This document shows positions 36,586-36,809 of a DNA stretch of 36,809 bases, one piece after another (the first letter of the stretch is position 1; each line of letters opens with the position of its first letter). This DNA is from Fidelibacterota bacterium (GTDB lineage: Bacteria; Fidelibacterota; UBA8477; JABMPR01), in contig JAERTG010000080.1 of NCBI GenBank assembly GCA_016845065.1, positions 1 through 36,809 on the forward strand, written 5' to 3'. The translations under genes were made by a program, and so were the position numbers. The notes under the pieces were generated by a model. The model saw nothing but the letters and a program-made list of their open reading frames with translations. It was not told where the DNA came from and did not search any database.

Positions 36586-36809
36586 ATGATCAAAAACAGA
36601 TCCGCAAGCGTAGTGATGATACTGCTTGCGCTATTCGCATTGGGGCATACTGCCGAAAGGTTGGTTTTAACAGAATATTTTACCAACGCTGGCTGACCTG
36701 GTTGTGGCCCAACAGGGGCTCAGTTGGACGTGTTCCAACAAAACAACCCAGGAATGTTCACCCAGATTTCTTACCACGTAAGTTGGCCTGGTACAGACCC
36801 ATATTATAG
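36586..36809 (+). CDS. Second predicted Omp28/thioredoxin-like selenoprotein (partial, runs off the window)
   Basis: ATG 36586 follows TTTGGAGAGATT, the same ribosome-site context as the first gene. The first 74 codons are visible and are open except for TGA at codon 37. The protein is closely similar to the first: signal peptide (MIKNRSASVVMILLALFALG), then LTEYFTNAG-U-P-G-C-G, then AQLDVFQQNN and ISYHVSWPGTDPYY. The catalytic motif is again U37-P-G-C40. It continues beyond the right edge, so it is unknown whether it also carries a propeller and a T9SS domain. The two genes are a tandem duplication that has diverged at many synonymous sites but not around the UGA. Because of the TGA and the window edge it would normally escape annotation. 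Confidence 0.85.
36694..36696 (+). other. In-frame UGA, predicted selenocysteine codon 37 of the second copy
   Basis: TGA at codon 37, the same codon number and alignment position as in the first gene, within the same U-P-G-C motif. The 38 bases around it are identical to copy 1. Confidence 0.88.
36697..36739 (+). promoter_or_regulatory. Candidate bacterial SECIS element of the second selenoprotein gene
   Basis: The hairpin GTTGGA/TCCAAC (36723-36728 with 36734-36739, loop CGTGT) is unchanged from copy 1 and at the same distance from the UGA. The nearer stem is retained as GCCC/GGGC (36707-36710 with 36716-36719) although its loop bases differ. Confidence 0.65.

Noticed and set aside
33861..36696. 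Reassignment of TGA to Trp or Gly (alternative genetic code)
   Set aside because: TGA is the normal stop of several clear genes here (6976-6978, 14849-14851, 15524-15526, 28028-28030), and Trp residues are encoded by TGG.
1..36809. CRISPR arrays, insertion sequences, tRNA or rRNA genes
   Set aside because: No regularly spaced short repeats, transposase motifs, terminal inverted repeats or cloverleaf-like sequences were noticed in the intergenic regions.

Overview
This window looks like a chromosomal segment from a Gram-negative bacterium of the FCB superphylum, plausibly a Marinimicrobia- or Calditrichota-like lineage. Three things point that way: two large surface proteins end in a type IX secretion (T9SS) C-terminal domain with the NYPNPFN/NFPNPFNP signature, there are TolC, usher and TonB-type envelope proteins, and there is an M56-TonB fusion typical of this group. 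The lineage is inferred from domain style only. TGA is an ordinary stop codon in several genes here (for example at 6976-6978, 14849-14851, 15524-15526 and 28028-28030).

Layout. (1) 1-12462: the tail of an unknown gene and its terminator, then a surface-fibre locus. It holds a 2141-residue T9SS-type adhesin, two small pilin-like subunits, a third pilin-like protein with its own promoter, structured leader and strong terminator, a PapD-like chaperone and an usher-like outer-membrane protein. (2) 12475-15526: an aldo/keto reductase divergent from a GntR(YtrA-type)-ABC ATPase-permease operon with a clear promoter and operator. (3) 15706-18494: a small coiled-coil lipoprotein, then threonine dehydrogenase and glycine C-acetyltransferase, which together convert threonine to glycine plus acetyl-CoA. 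(4) 18598-22962: a SixA-like phosphatase, a Ppx/GppA-like phosphatase and a large FAD/Fe-S 2-hydroxyacid dehydrogenase. (5) 23040-24762: a BlaI-type repressor and an M56 peptidase-TonB fusion. (6) 24833-27280, minus strand: a histone-deacetylase-like hydrolase and a DASS anion transporter. (7) 27413-33620: TetR, TolC, membrane-fusion protein and RND pump in one operon. (8) 33753-36809: two tandem paralogous secreted proteins.

The most striking observation is in region 8. Both tandem genes carry an in-frame TGA at exactly codon 37, inside a thioredoxin/Omp28-like N-terminal domain, giving the motif U-P-G-C where relatives have a Cys-x-x-Cys-like site. The bases around the two TGA codons are identical over 38 nt, and a perfect 6-bp hairpin lies 27 nt downstream in both copies, while neighbouring codons differ at many synonymous positions. 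I read these as selenocysteine codons with bacterial SECIS elements. The first gene is an 873-residue predicted selenoprotein with a signal peptide, an Omp28-like redox domain, an eight-repeat FG-GAP/VCBS propeller and a T9SS sorting domain, so it is probably an exported or surface selenoprotein. A conventional gene caller would start it at 33891 and lose the signal peptide and active site, and would miss the second gene. No selA, selB, selC or selD gene is in the window.

The second notable system is the surface-fibre locus, which combines a T9SS-type giant adhesin with chaperone-usher-like assembly genes and DUF4402-like subunits.
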